Made by a program: the position numbers and the translations under genes
Notes under the pieces: model-generated
The model's database searches: none
What the model saw: the letters and a program-made list of their open reading frames with translations, nothing else
Told to the model about the DNA's origin: nothing
Assembly (NCBI RefSeq): GCF_024764775.1
Contig: NZ_JALIGC010000039.1
Location: forward strand, 62,001 to 126,000
Length of the DNA: 64,000 nt
DNA from: Scandinavium manionii
Lineage (GTDB): Bacteria; Pseudomonadota; Gammaproteobacteria; Enterobacterales; Enterobacteriaceae
Direction of reading: 5' to 3'
Shown here: positions 51,641-59,726 of the stretch, in pieces
Layout: each line of letters starts with the position of its first letter
Numbering within the stretch: position 1 is the first letter of the stretch

Positions 51641-52894
51641 TTGCTTACCGATACCAAACTCAAAAACCTGAAGCCTCAGGACAAACTCTACAAAGTATCT
51701 GACCGTGACGGCCTGTACGTCGCCGTGCTCACGTCAGGCTCTGTCTCGTTCCGGTACGACTATCGCATCAATGGCCGCCGGGAAACGCTGGTGATTGGTC
51801 AGTACGGGCGTGACGGTATCACCCTGGCGGAAGCGCGCGACGAACTGATATCCGCCAAAAAGCTGCTCAAGGCAGGCCAGTCGCCAGCTGCGGCAAAGCG
51901 TGACGGTATTAAAAAGATCCGCGGGGCTGAGACATTCGCGGTACATACCGACAGTTACATGAAGTACATCATCCTGGCTGACAGTACGCGAGCCATGAAG
52001 CAGGCCGTTCTCGACCGAGACATACTTCCAGTATTGGCGAATAAGTTGATGGCTGAGATAAACACTGCCACGGTTCGCGACCTGTGCGATCGAATCGTTG
52101 AGCGTGGCGGGAGGGCGACGGCTGTACAGGCCCGGGAGATAATCAGCAGCGTATACCGTCATGCAAATGACCGTGGACACGGACTGTTCAACCCGGCTGC
52201 TGACATCAAGCCATCATCGATCGCTTTGTTCAAGCCGCGTGAGCGCGCCCTGCAACCTGAAGAGATCGGTGTATTCTTCAGAGCGATGGATAAAGTCGGG
52301 GCGATGGCCACGATGAAACTGGCGTTGAAGTTGGTGCTGCTGACAATGGTTCGCAAAAACGAATTTATCAATGCCGTGTGGTCTGAGGTCGATTTTAAAA
52401 AATGGGCATGGACGATACCGGCAGACCGGATGAAAGGCAGCAGGCCCCACGTGATTTATCTACCACGACAGGCGCAGGATTTAATGATCGGGTTGCAGAT
52501 GTGTGCTGGTGGAAGTGAATTCCTGCTGCCGGGCCGGTATTCAGTAAGCAAGCCGTTATCAAATGGCGCACTGAACAGGCTGATCAACGCTACTGTTGAC
52601 GCTGCGCAGGAGTCCGGGCAAAACCTTGAACCGTTTTCCGTGCATGACCTGCGCCGCACAGCCAGCACGTTGCTTCATGAGGCCGGGTATCCGTCTGACT
52701 GGATTGAAAAGGCGCTGGCGCATGAGCAGAAGGGGGTTCGCTCGGTGTACAACAAAGCAGAATATTCGCGACAGCGCGCATACATGTTGCAGCAGTGGGC
52801 CGATATGGTTGATTCCTGGATTAACGGGGATCACACCGATCTGGTGCCGTTCTCCCCGTCAAAGTTTGAGAAGTGGATGGAAGGAAAGGATTAA
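51641..52894 (+). CDS. P4-type tyrosine-recombinase integrase
   Basis: 417 residues from TTG 51641 (LTDTKLKNLKPQDKLYKVSD); no ATG or GTG gives this N terminus, which is the DUF4102 domain of P4-type integrases (GRRETLVIGQYGRDGITLAE). The catalytic residues are in order: Arg238 (TMVRKNEF), His335 and Arg338 (SVHDLRRT), His361 (LAHEQKG) and the nucleophile Tyr370 (SVYNKAEY). It should recombine the guaA end with the element. The reading frame is intact. Its stop overlaps the convergent methyltransferase stop by three bases. Confidence 0.93.
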   Translation: MLTDTKLKNLKPQDKLYKVSDRDGLYVAVLTSGSVSFRYDYRINGRRETLVIGQYGRDGITLAEARDELISAKKLLKAGQSPAAAKRDGIKKIRGAETFAVHTDSYMKYIILADSTRAMKQAVLDRDILPVLANKLMAEINTATVRDLCDRIVERGGRATAVQAREIISSVYRHANDRGHGLFNPAADIKPSSIALFKPRERALQPEEIGVFFRAMDKVGAMATMKLALKLVLLTMVRKNEFINAVWSEVDFKKWAWTIPADRMKGSRPHVIYLPRQAQDLMIGLQMCAGGSEFLLPGRYSVSKPLSNGALNRLINATVDAAQESGQNLEPFSVHDLRRTASTLLHEAGYPSDWIEKALAHEQKGVRSVYNKAEYSRQRAYMLQQWADMVDSWINGDHTDLVPFSPSKFEKWMEGKD

Positions 52895-53442
52895 GCGGCC
52901 TCCCTGCGCGCCAGCAGTTTGTTTCCGAACGCCATCAATTCATCTCGATCAACTGTCGAAAATGCACAGTGCGTACGCGGATATGGACGCCAGATCAGAA
53001 GCATAGACCCTTTATTATTTCCGCTGACCGGTTTCCCAGTTAGCGGATTGATAAATGCCAGCCGACCAGCGGTGATAAGGCGAACTTCGCTGGCAGTCTC
53101 GATAGCTTCACGGAACCAACCGACGGAGGTGTCTGCCGGGATTAACATTACAGTGCCGATCTGATTCAGGCTCTCTGCTGCTGCCTTTTTCACGAATGGA
53201 GTTATATCGCTATATGGTGGATTTAGCCATACGTAACCTGGCACGGTCATGTGCTCATACCATGGCGTGATCAACGTGTTTTGCTCGGCGGTGATGAACC
53301 GCCTGCACAACGCGTTATGTTTGGCAGCAGCCGCATCAAGTTGAAAACAAAACTCGGCGTTGAGAGCGGAAAACAATGCCGGTGGCGTTCGCCATAAATC
53401 GCGCTGTTCAGCAGGTGTGTTGCTTCCAGTGTAATCACTCAT
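52891..53442 (-). CDS. Phage DNA N-6-adenine methyltransferase
   Basis: 183 residues of the phage Dam-like family. RDLWRTPPALFSALNAEFCF at the N terminus and the catalytic WLNPPYSDITPFVKKA (NPPY, motif IV) near residue 95 are both seen. Such enzymes methylate adenine in phage DNA, often at GATC, and help evade host restriction. Its start overlaps the upstream ANR-type gene by eight bases. All frames up to the truncated gene at 56022 are close or overlapping, so it is the last gene of a leftward operon. Confidence 0.9.
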   Translation of the reverse strand: MSDYTGSNTPAEQRDLWRTPPALFSALNAEFCFQLDAAAAKHNALCRRFITAEQNTLITPWYEHMTVPGYVWLNPPYSDITPFVKKAAAESLNQIGTVMLIPADTSVGWFREAIETASEVRLITAGRLAFINPLTGKPVSGNNKGSMLLIWRPYPRTHCAFSTVDRDELMAFGNKLLARREAA

Positions 53443-53740
53443 AAACCACCCCGCCGCAGCCGGTTGCTATACCGGAATATTCACCACGACGCAGGCCATT
53501 ACCCCGCGCTATACACTGATTGCGCCGTACCGCGATACGTGCGCGCTCAACTTCACCTTTTGCGGCATCCATACATTCCAGCCACAGACGGGCGGCAATG
53601 CGGTATTGCCCGCGACCTTCACGCTCCACGGCACGGGTTTCAATCTCCAGCGCTGCCGCAGTCTCCGCCACGACCTTCTCGGATCTGCGTAGCGGAACAT
53701 AGTTCTGGCGGTACCGTTCCGCTCTTGAAAGACCTTTCAT
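53435..53740 (-). CDS. ANR-family-like small regulator
   Basis: 101 residues from ATG 53740, whose first bases overlap the stop of the micropeptide gene upstream (ATGA). The frame extends to 53824 but that part overlaps the micropeptide. It begins MKGLSRAERYRQNYVPLRRS and contains the ANR-type core ERE.GQYRIAARLWLECMDAA with a following RRNQCIARG. ANR proteins (AggR-activated negative regulators) are small phage- and plasmid-borne proteins that bind AraC-type activators. The match is by motif recollection, not by search. An alternative reading is a generic phage hypothetical protein. Confidence 0.7.
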   Translation of the reverse strand: MKGLSRAERYRQNYVPLRRSEKVVAETAAALEIETRAVEREGRGQYRIAARLWLECMDAAKGEVERARIAVRRNQCIARGNGLRRGEYSGIATGCGGVVYE

Positions 53741-53850
53741 CGTATCCAGCCCTCTGTTGCAATGAGCGCCAGCAGGAACAGCCAGGCGCCGATAGCGGCC
53801 AGGCAACTGTACCAGCCTGACCATTTACCGATATGCCGCGTCAGCGACAT
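53737..53850 (-). CDS. 37-residue single-span membrane peptide
   Basis: ATG 53850 to TGA 53737. The peptide runs MSLTRHIGKWSGWYSCL, then a hydrophobic stretch of about 18 residues (AAIGAWLFLLALIA), then TEGWIR. Its ATG overlaps the stop of the AlpA-like gene by one base (TGATG), and its own stop overlaps the next start (ATGA). The chain of overlaps argues that it is translated. It is below usual size limits for gene calling. A one-helix inner-membrane peptide of unknown role; it could also act only as a translation coupler. Confidence 0.7.
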   Translation of the reverse strand: MSLTRHIGKWSGWYSCLAAIGAWLFLLALIATEGWIR

Positions 53851-54098
53851 CACGCGGCGTTACTCACCGGGCGGTAAGACCGCATTTCGACCGGCGGCTT
53901 TTTTCCGGTGTACGCCGTTGTGCTTTTTGCCTGGCGCTGATCAAGCCAGCGCTCAACCTCTTCGGAGTTCCACGCGCAACGGCGGTCCGTAATCCAGAAA
54001 CGCTGAGGGAATTCTCCGCTACGCTCCATGCGGTCAATCGTGCTCCAGGACAGTGGCACCACCGCCAGGAGTTCCTTTTTGCCAAATGCACCTTTCAT
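53850..54098 (-). CDS. AlpA/excisionase-like DNA-binding protein
   Basis: 82 residues. It has the AlpA-type winged-helix signature: KKELLAVVPLSWSTIDRMER then GEFPQRFWITDRRCAWNSEE and VERWLDQRQ. In P4-like satellites AlpA proteins stimulate or act as excisionase for the cognate integrase; in lambdoid regions the homologous small protein is Xis-like. Here it is the likely partner of the integrase at the left. GAGGT lies upstream of ATG. It is coupled with the micropeptide and ANR-like genes. Confidence 0.8.
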   Translation of the reverse strand: MKGAFGKKELLAVVPLSWSTIDRMERSGEFPQRFWITDRRCAWNSEEVERWLDQRQAKSTTAYTGKKPPVEMRSYRPVSNAA

Positions 54099-54146
54099 AT
54101 TTACCTCTCAAGTTGCAGTTGCGGCGCGCCCGGCGCCGCGGTGGTT

Positions 54147-55028
54147 TTAAACTGGGATTTCGTTCAATTCATCTCGACGGATGTTATAAACGTCGGTGGC
54201 TCTTTCCAGTCGGTCATCATCATTGGCGAGTTTTTTGGCAACGTATTTGTATGCGTTATCCAGAGCGTCAACGGTGTTGTAGCCCATCGCCGCGTCAGTG
54301 AATGCAGACAGGATTTCTTCTGGCTCGCGCTCATCTGATTTTTTGCCGCGCTCTTCCTGCTGCTGTTCAGGCTTCGAGTTAATCATCTTGTTCATTCCGG
54401 CACCGGTACTTGCTGGTGGCGTAATGTCACGCTCAACGCGCGGCGATGTCTCTTGCAATTCATCAGGGGTGTATACGCCAAGCAGTACATCCGGTGCGTG
54501 CAGTCTGGCCCAGCGTTTAACGCACAGGTAAGCCAGCTGCTGGCGCGGATCCTGCTCCCAAAGCGGAGAGTTGCGCACCCCAGCCTGTTGCATGCTGATG
54601 GTCAGCGTGCGAGGTTCTGCCTCGCCTTTCAGCGTTGCCCAAACCGTGACGGTAAGAACCGGTGACTTATCCGTCTTTCCGCTAACTTTCGACCAGTCGC
54701 CATCCCAGCGATAATTCAGGCGGGTCGCCAGAAGATTGGATGAGGACACCACTGCGTTAACCAGTTGCGCCTCGTAGCCCAGCGTGCCATTTACCACGTG
54801 AGTTTTTTGGGCAACGGCGAACGGGTTCATGCCCCACTGTGCCGCCTGCATGGTGACGGCCAGACAGTCGGAAGGTTTTCCGGCCAGGTGCGCCGGGACT
54901 GTGGCTTTGCTCTGCGCCATCAGTTCCGCGAAGCGCACCAGTTGATTCATGCCTTCAGGGCTGAAGATTGCTGCCGCGGTGCCGACGGTTGCGCCTGGCT
55001 GCTGGGTTACTGCGATATCGTTGCTCAT
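54147..55028 (-). CDS. RecT-family single-strand annealing protein
   Basis: 293 residues from ATG 55028 (MSNDIAVTQQPGATVGTAAA), whose ATGA overlaps the stop of the nuclease gene; the frame extends to 55055. The RecT core is recognisable: PAHLAGKPSDCLAVTMQAAQ, WGMNPFAVAQKTHVVNG, TLGYEAQLVNAVVSSS and QQLAYLCVKRWARLHAPDV. It anneals complementary strands and invades DNA in phage recombination. The acidic C-terminal tail (about residues 200-293) is longer than in Rac RecT. It forms a pair with the upstream exonuclease. Confidence 0.9.
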   Translation of the reverse strand: MSNDIAVTQQPGATVGTAAAIFSPEGMNQLVRFAELMAQSKATVPAHLAGKPSDCLAVTMQAAQWGMNPFAVAQKTHVVNGTLGYEAQLVNAVVSSSNLLATRLNYRWDGDWSKVSGKTDKSPVLTVTVWATLKGEAEPRTLTISMQQAGVRNSPLWEQDPRQQLAYLCVKRWARLHAPDVLLGVYTPDELQETSPRVERDITPPASTGAGMNKMINSKPEQQQEERGKKSDEREPEEILSAFTDAAMGYNTVDALDNAYKYVAKKLANDDDRLERATDVYNIRRDELNEIPV

Positions 55029-55846
55029 ACGTACATGTCCTGTTTGCGTGCCCACTCAGGGCGCTTAATCATTTCCACTCCGCCCCAGTCATCACTGACC
55101 CGGCACTGGTGATAGGTATTCAGATCCCGGCGGAACAGTGCGTGCCCCGCGTCTACATCGGCGGCATCCAGTTCGAACACGCGAACCGGGTATCGACCGC
55201 AGTCGATGGTTTCGCTCACTGCGATGAAAAAGAATCCGTGTGGATGCCCGGTAACGCGCAGCGCACCTTCGCGGTACATAGCGTCCTGGACGTGATAGCG
55301 GAATTCTTCGATGTGACGCGAGAAGCGATCCATGTCGGCAACCTTCTTCACGTCAACAAGGGCGTTGTGATCGCGCAGCCATTTGTCTGGGCGGAAACGG
55401 CATAACTCGCCAGTTTCCTCATCTTCCCAGTAAGCCGACGCTTCACACTGCCCTGGCGCTTCCAGCATCCAGCGTGCCGCCGGGTGCGCCATGGCGCTGT
55501 CGCGCATCAGTTGAAGCTTCCGGCCTTGCTCGGCATCCATCACAGTCATTCCCATGTCTTCAACGTCGCGAAGGAACGAAGCTTCATCCTCTTTACCGGC
55601 GGTAGTGCGACGGTTGAATTGCGGTGCCACGATGAAACGTTTATCGAATTCTTCTGGCTCCAGCAGCAAGCAGTGCAGGGCGGTGCCCATATCCAATGCC
55701 TTCAACTTTTCGGTATCAACCGGGGCCGACTTCTGCCACTTCAGAAGAGCAGGGCTCTTGGCCACCATGTCCAGTTGGGACTTACTCACGCCGTCCCCGG
55801 CGTGGTATTCCTCATTGGTGATGTCGTAGTAGATGCCAGGTTTCAT
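55025..55846 (-). CDS. RecE-like PD-(D/E)XK exonuclease
   Basis: 273 residues, corresponding to the C-terminal catalytic part of exonuclease VIII (DUF3799 type). MKPGIYYDITNEEYHAGDGV, KSQLDMVAKSPALLKWQK and LDMGTALHCLLLEPEEF are family hallmarks. The catalytic FRPDKWLRDHNALVDVKK gives the Asp ... Asp-x-Lys pattern. It chews 5' ends to give single strands for RecT. Overlaps recT by four bases and the truncated gene upstream by four bases. Confidence 0.88.
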   Translation of the reverse strand: MKPGIYYDITNEEYHAGDGVSKSQLDMVAKSPALLKWQKSAPVDTEKLKALDMGTALHCLLLEPEEFDKRFIVAPQFNRRTTAGKEDEASFLRDVEDMGMTVMDAEQGRKLQLMRDSAMAHPAARWMLEAPGQCEASAYWEDEETGELCRFRPDKWLRDHNALVDVKKVADMDRFSRHIEEFRYHVQDAMYREGALRVTGHPHGFFFIAVSETIDCGRYPVRVFELDAADVDAGHALFRRDLNTYHQCRVSDDWGGVEMIKRPEWARKQDMYV

Positions 55847-56022
55847 GCCGCATTCCTTTTGCTGTCGATTTGGTCGGCCAGGTCAAGGCGGGCAATAATT
55901 CCAGTCAGCTCGCGCTTAAATGTCGCCATAACTTCGTCGAATTCGCAGCTTTCACGCGCTGCTTCAAGAATTTCAGGACGAACGCCGGCACGCAGCAGGG
56001 AGCGCTCAAACGAGACGTCCAT
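55843..56022 (-). pseudogene. Phage hypothetical protein, 5' end lost at the deletion junction
   Basis: About 59 residues from a possible ATG 56022 (MDVSFERSLLRAGVRPEILE ... QIDSKRNAA). The open frame continues to 56070, but beyond about 56022 it reads the antisense of the next, unrelated gene fragment. The stop overlaps the nuclease start by four bases, so it was part of the same operon. Function unknown. It may still be made if ATG 56022 is used, but no ribosome site from its original leader remains. Confidence 0.55.
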
Positions 56023-57801
56023 GATGGGTACGGATTCGGGGAGCCTTTCAAAACATGGGGACCGATCCATGCATTCGTCAGAGAGATGGTGAAAGTCGCG
56101 CTAAGCAGGCCGTCCTACACGGTCGAGATGTTATGTGACCTTGTGTCAAGGCTAAATGCAATTGCGTCAGAGGACCAAGTGCGCGTATGGGAGATAATCG
56201 ACGAGTGGCGCAACGCGGGTGCTCTTGACGAGGAGGTTGCGAAGATACGCGAGAAAATTCGTGTGACTGTCCTCTCTCGTCGGGGGCGTAAAAAGGTCAA
56301 TGAGGAAGGGCAAGCGAGCCTGACGGAAAAAGCCAAGGCGGTCTATGCCGAGTTGCAGCCCAAGGACACTGTGAACAAGTATGAGTGGCTGTTTCGTCAG
56401 GGATGGGTTGAAGAGTCAGGGGACGAACTCGCAGGTGACGAGATGGACTTCCGAGCTCGTGAGCAACGTATAGATAAGCTCCGCGTTCAAGCCCTGACAG
56501 ATATTGTGCAAGAACGAGGTATTACAGGCATTCTCGCGCTCTCTGAAAAAGGAAGTTCCCAACGCCAAATCGGCGCTCACCTAGTGTCAGGCATACTTAC
56601 CGACGAGCAGATTGAAGATTTGCTCTTGCAATGCCTACGTCCGCCAGAAAAAGATTCGATTCGTGACGGCATCGTCGCCGGGGTGCTCTGGACGTTGGAC
56701 GAGGGTAGAGGAAAGGCGATATATGCGAGCCTGCGGGGCAAAGTTGCCGAAGAGGAAGCGCTCCGTCTCTTGCTCCTTTCTCCTTACCGGGCATCTACCT
56801 GGGAGCTTGTCGATCAACTTTCGGCTGAAGCTCGCAATCGGTACTGGGGTGAAGTGGTTCCGCAATATGTGTTTGACTCGCCAGAGGAAAACAACGAGAG
56901 CGTTCGCCGCCTTCTTAAAGTCGAACGTCCTAGGGCAGCCTTTGCATCGATCCATTTCAAGCTTGAAGAAATACACCCGCCTCTCCTTGTGCAGATGCTA
57001 TCTGCCATGGCGAAAAATAGTAAGGATAACGCTGGAGAGTACCAGCTGCACGACTACGATGTGCAGCGTGCCTTCCAGCTTCTCAATCGCAACTCGGACC
57101 TCACTCTAGAGGAAAAGGCTGGGCTGGAGTTCGCATATTTAGAGGTTCTGGCTCGCTCTTTCCGAGGGGAAGACCAGCAGCAGATTCCAAACCTTGAGCG
57201 CTACATTGAGGAACATCCTGAACTGTTCGTGCAGGCTGCAGTGTGGGCCTATAAGCGCAAGGACCGTGGCGAAGACCCCCCCGAGTTTCGCGTTACCGAA
57301 GGTCGCGAGCATTTGGCACAGCGGGGGTATCGCCTCCTTGATGCCATTGAGCGTATCCCTGGTCAAGACAAGGTAACTAAAGAGGAACAGCATGAGAAGC
57401 TCGCAGAATGGGTTGCAACGATAAGGAGGTCTTGTGCTGAACTCGACCGCGCGGAGATTGCGGATGTGTGCCTTGGAAAGCTATTTTCTAATGCACCGGC
57501 TGGCGAGGATGGCGTGTGGCCAAACGAGGCCGTTCGCGATGTGATGGAGGACTTGCGGTCTGAGGATATCAGCAGGGGGGCACATACGGGGTTGTACAAT
57601 GCGCGCGGCACCCATTGGCGTGGGGAAGGTGGTGGTCAAGAGCGAGAGCTTGCAGACAAGTATCGCGCTTGGGCCGACGCCTTACAATTCACACATCCCT
57701 TTGTGTCGTCATCGTTGATGATGTCGATGGTCAAAACGTATGAGCAGGAAGCTGAACAACAGGATACTGAAGCCGGTATCCGACGTCGGCTAAGGCATTA
57801 A
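56023..57801 (+). pseudogene. C-terminal fragment (about 590 residues) of a large helical protein, possibly from a defence gene
   Basis: The open frame spans 55870-57801 (643 codons), but its first 51 codons are antisense to phage genes. From about 56023 the protein becomes coherent: GYGFGEPFKTWGPIHAFVRE and on, rich in charged helices, ending EQEAEQQDTEAGIRRRLRH. Repeated helical units suggest an alpha-solenoid. A conserved-looking segment NARGTHWRGEGGGQERELAD lies near the end. No nucleotide-binding motif is left. I take it for the C-terminal part of a much larger protein, as in STAND-type NTPases of defence islands; that is a guess from composition and place. ATG 56085 could give a shorter product. 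Confidence 0.5.
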
Positions 57802-57911
57802 AGGAGATAATATCGCCAAGATTTGCACTTCATGGCATTGTTCATGGTATCAATGTGTTGTTTTTACTCAACTGATTGATATGTATTAGAAATATGGTTA
57901 TGGTGATAATC

Positions 57912-57921
57912 GAGTGGGAAT
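57912..57921 (+). other. Right attachment repeat (attR core)
   Basis: GAGTGGGAAT, identical to the guaA 3' end. Here it is followed by AA, so the restored guaA after excision would read GAG TGG GAA TAA and still end properly. Confidence 0.6.
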
Positions 57922-57947
57922 AAATCCCCGGTCAGCTCTCGCTTCTC

Positions 57948-57978
57948 AGCCCGCGTAACTGCGGGCTTTTTTGTTTTT
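57948..57978 (+). terminator. Intrinsic terminator beyond the right attachment repeat
   Basis: AGCCCGC pairs with GCGGGCT around GTAACT and is followed by TTTTTTGTTTTT. By position it may be the original guaA terminator, displaced by the insertion. Confidence 0.8.
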
Positions 57979-58215
57979 GTGTCGGGTATTTTAGCCGCTA
58001 AAATTTGAGGCGCATTTACGGTTTACTCAACTGAGGGCAGGTCGGGTTTGTGAAATAATGGGTTCTATCGTCTGTTCAGTGCTGTGAGTTCAACGGGTCA
58101 GGTCAACCCTGTAGCAGTTGGCTTAGAAAGCATGCAAAAAATGGTCGTCCGTTTTTCGGTTGTGAGAGTTTCGTCGGATGTTCTAGATTTATCTTCATTC
58201 TAAAAGGAGATAATC

Positions 58216-58581
58216 ATGAATTTCATTGAGCTTCATAATCAAAACAAACCGTTACTCATCGCGAATGTCTGGGATGCTGGAAGTGCTATTGCGGCGCAGC
58301 AGGCGGGCTATCAGGCCCTTGGTACTTCAAGTGCAGCGATTGCCGCTACACTTTTTGTTTCTGCACCTTTCAGAAGGGCAGGAATTGGCAGAAAGCTGAT
58401 GGGTTTTATAGCAAGCCGTGCTCAAGAGCGGGGGTGCTTTTAACTCGATTGGTTATCGGTGGCAGCAGATCCATTGGCACAGAAGTTTTATGAGTCTCTC
58501 GGTGCTCAGGTTATCAAAAGCGTTAATTACCATCGGGTTTTTGGTCAAACATTAGATGAGCTTTCCCGTGGTGACGACTGA
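58216..58581 (+). pseudogene. Chimeric scar: PEP-mutase-like N terminus fused to a GNAT acetyltransferase C terminus
   Basis: ATG 58216 has AAGGAG nine bases upstream. Codons 1 to about 44 (MNFIELHNQNKPLLIANVWD ... ALGTSSAAIAA) are the start of an isocitrate lyase/PEP phosphonomutase family protein. From about 58348 the same frame continues as the acetyl-CoA-binding part of a GNAT enzyme (SAPFRRAGIGRKLMGFIASR). An in-frame TAA at 58441-58443 interrupts it, and the frame then goes on to AADPLAQKFYESLGAQVIK and a TGA at 58581. Two unrelated genes were joined by deletion, and the second half has decayed. A 75-residue product may be made but is not expected to work. Confidence 0.75.
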
Positions 58582-58892
58582 AGTATTCAAGCAAAGCAGA
58601 CCGTCAGACTCTCCCCTAAACGCCGGATAAAGACTTATTTGCCTCAACCTCTCGCAGTATTGTCGCCCGGCATCTGCAAAATCAGGTGGCTGGATTAGCC
58701 TCCTTGTAAGCATCCCGCTTAACCGGCCCATTCCCCCGACTGTGATTTTCTGACCGTTCCCTTTAGTGCCGCTAGTGCCGCGCCAGATTTTACCGATCTA
58801 TAAAAGTATTCGTCGCGATAGACGATGATGACATCATCCATTCTTAATGGTGAGACTCAGTAGCTTACTTACAGCATCGCTATCTTCGCTAA
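58582..58892. other. Gene-free stretch between the scar and the inositol locus
   Basis: 311 bases. The only frame of note is a 40-codon one on the minus strand (58719-58841, MDDVIIVYRDEYFYRSVKSG ...), without a clear ribosome site or known relative. The rest has no recognisable structure and is probably debris of earlier insertions and deletions. Confidence 0.5.
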
Positions 58893-59726
58893 TTATGTGT
58901 GACCATTTCCCTGTTGGTAGGCCAGTGCGACAACGAGAGACTGCAACAGACACAGCGTGGCGGACTGAGAACGGAAGGCATCGACCTGTGCTTCTTTCAC
59001 TACAAAGCATAAATCGCTGAAGGTCGCCAGTGGGCTGAGCTGGCTGTCGGTGATGACAATTTGTTTTGCCCCAGCTTTGGCCGCGGTTTCGCTGACCATG
59101 ACCGTTTCTTCGGCGTACGGGGAGAAGCTAATTGAGATAACGATATCACGGCCTTTAATGCGGCTGATTTGCTCACGCAACATGCCGCCCATCCCGTCCA
59201 GCAGGATTGGCCGACAGTCGAGGTGGCTGAGCGCATAGGTCAGGTAGGTGGCGACGCTGAAGGAGCGACGCAGGCCCGCGATATAAATGGTGTCGGCTTC
59301 CGCCAGTAAGTGTACCGCACGTTGTAGCATGTCGGGATCGGTACGCGACGCCAGCTGCTGCAAGGCCTGGGCATTTGAACGGGCAAATTCTCGCAGGATC
59401 TCTATCGGGGCTTCCGGTACCGATTCGCTTTCCATCTCCCGGAACAACCTTGCACGGTCACTGTAGCTGGCGGTCTCTTCCACCAGGTTCATACGAAATA
59501 GTTGTTTCATTTCGTTGAAACCGGTGAAGTCGAACGCGTTGGCAAAGCGGATGAGCGTGGACGGCGGTACATCGGCCTGTTCAGCAATGACGGCGACAGT
59601 GTCGAACGCCACGCTGTTAGTATTATCCAGCACATAGCGGGACACCTGCTGCAGTCGTTTACTCAGACTATCGTAACGCTCGCGAATTTGCTGCTGCAGC
59701 TCGCTCAGGCTGGATGCTGTCGTCAT
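58893..59726 (-). CDS. MurR/RpiR-family regulator of the inositol genes (IolR-like)
   Basis: 277 residues. Helix-turn-helix in the first 80 (RYVLDNTNSVAFDTVAVIAE; VPPSTLIRFANAFDFTGFNE), then a SIS domain from about 130 (ADTIYIAGLRRSFSVATYLT; VISISFSPYAEETVMVSETA; KQIVITDSQLSPLA). It is divergent from iolA with 213 bases between. In Salmonella and Klebsiella an RpiR-type IolR in the same place represses iol genes until a myo-inositol intermediate is present. By family and position this is the equivalent protein; its ligand is inferred. Confidence 0.87.
   Translation of the reverse strand: MTTASSLSELQQQIRERYDSLSKRLQQVSRYVLDNTNSVAFDTVAVIAEQADVPPSTLIRFANAFDFTGFNEMKQLFRMNLVEETASYSDRARLFREMESESVPEAPIEILREFARSNAQALQQLASRTDPDMLQRAVHLLAEADTIYIAGLRRSFSVATYLTYALSHLDCRPILLDGMGGMLREQISRIKGRDIVISISFSPYAEETVMVSETAAKAGAKQIVITDSQLSPLATFSDLCFVVKEAQVDAFRSQSATLCLLQSLVVALAYQQGNGHT

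Larger units (their letters stand above)
51437..57921. mobile_element. Defective integrative element (prophage/satellite remnant) at the guaA 3' end
   Basis: About 6.5 kb between two copies of GAGTGGGAAT. It opens with a P4-type integrase and holds seven phage-type frames on the minus strand, then a truncated large gene on the plus strand. No structural, replication or lysis genes remain. The guaA end is a recurring integration site in enterics. The attachment repeat is only ten bases long, so the right end is likely but not proved. The element looks unable to move by itself; int and the AlpA/Xis-like gene are still open. Confidence 0.75.
57802..58215. other. Gene-free stretch with the right end of the element
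   Basis: 414 AT-rich bases without a convincing frame. It holds the right attachment repeat (57912-57921), a strong terminator (57948-57978) and, at its right end, a good ribosome site (AAAAGGAGATAAT) before the scar gene. The 12-mer AAAGGAGATAAT occurs here twice, at 57800-57811 and 58203-58214. Confidence 0.6.

Noticed and set aside
55870..56022. First 51 codons of the 643-codon plus frame as a real N terminus
   Set aside because: They are exactly antisense to the beheaded phage gene at 55843-56022 and have no start signals, so they are a by-product of the deletion junction.
51437..57921. Intact prophage at guaA
   Set aside because: Only about 6.5 kb with no replication, packaging, structural or lysis genes; a deletion junction is visible.
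57800..58214. Repeated 12-mer AAAGGAGATAAT as attachment or transposition repeat
   Set aside because: Both copies are typical ribosome binding sequences just after or before coding frames; no flanking similarity extends the match.
58719..58841. 40-codon minus-strand frame (MDDVIIVYRDEYFYRS...)
   Set aside because: No ribosome site, no recognisable family and located in apparent debris; kept only as a remark.
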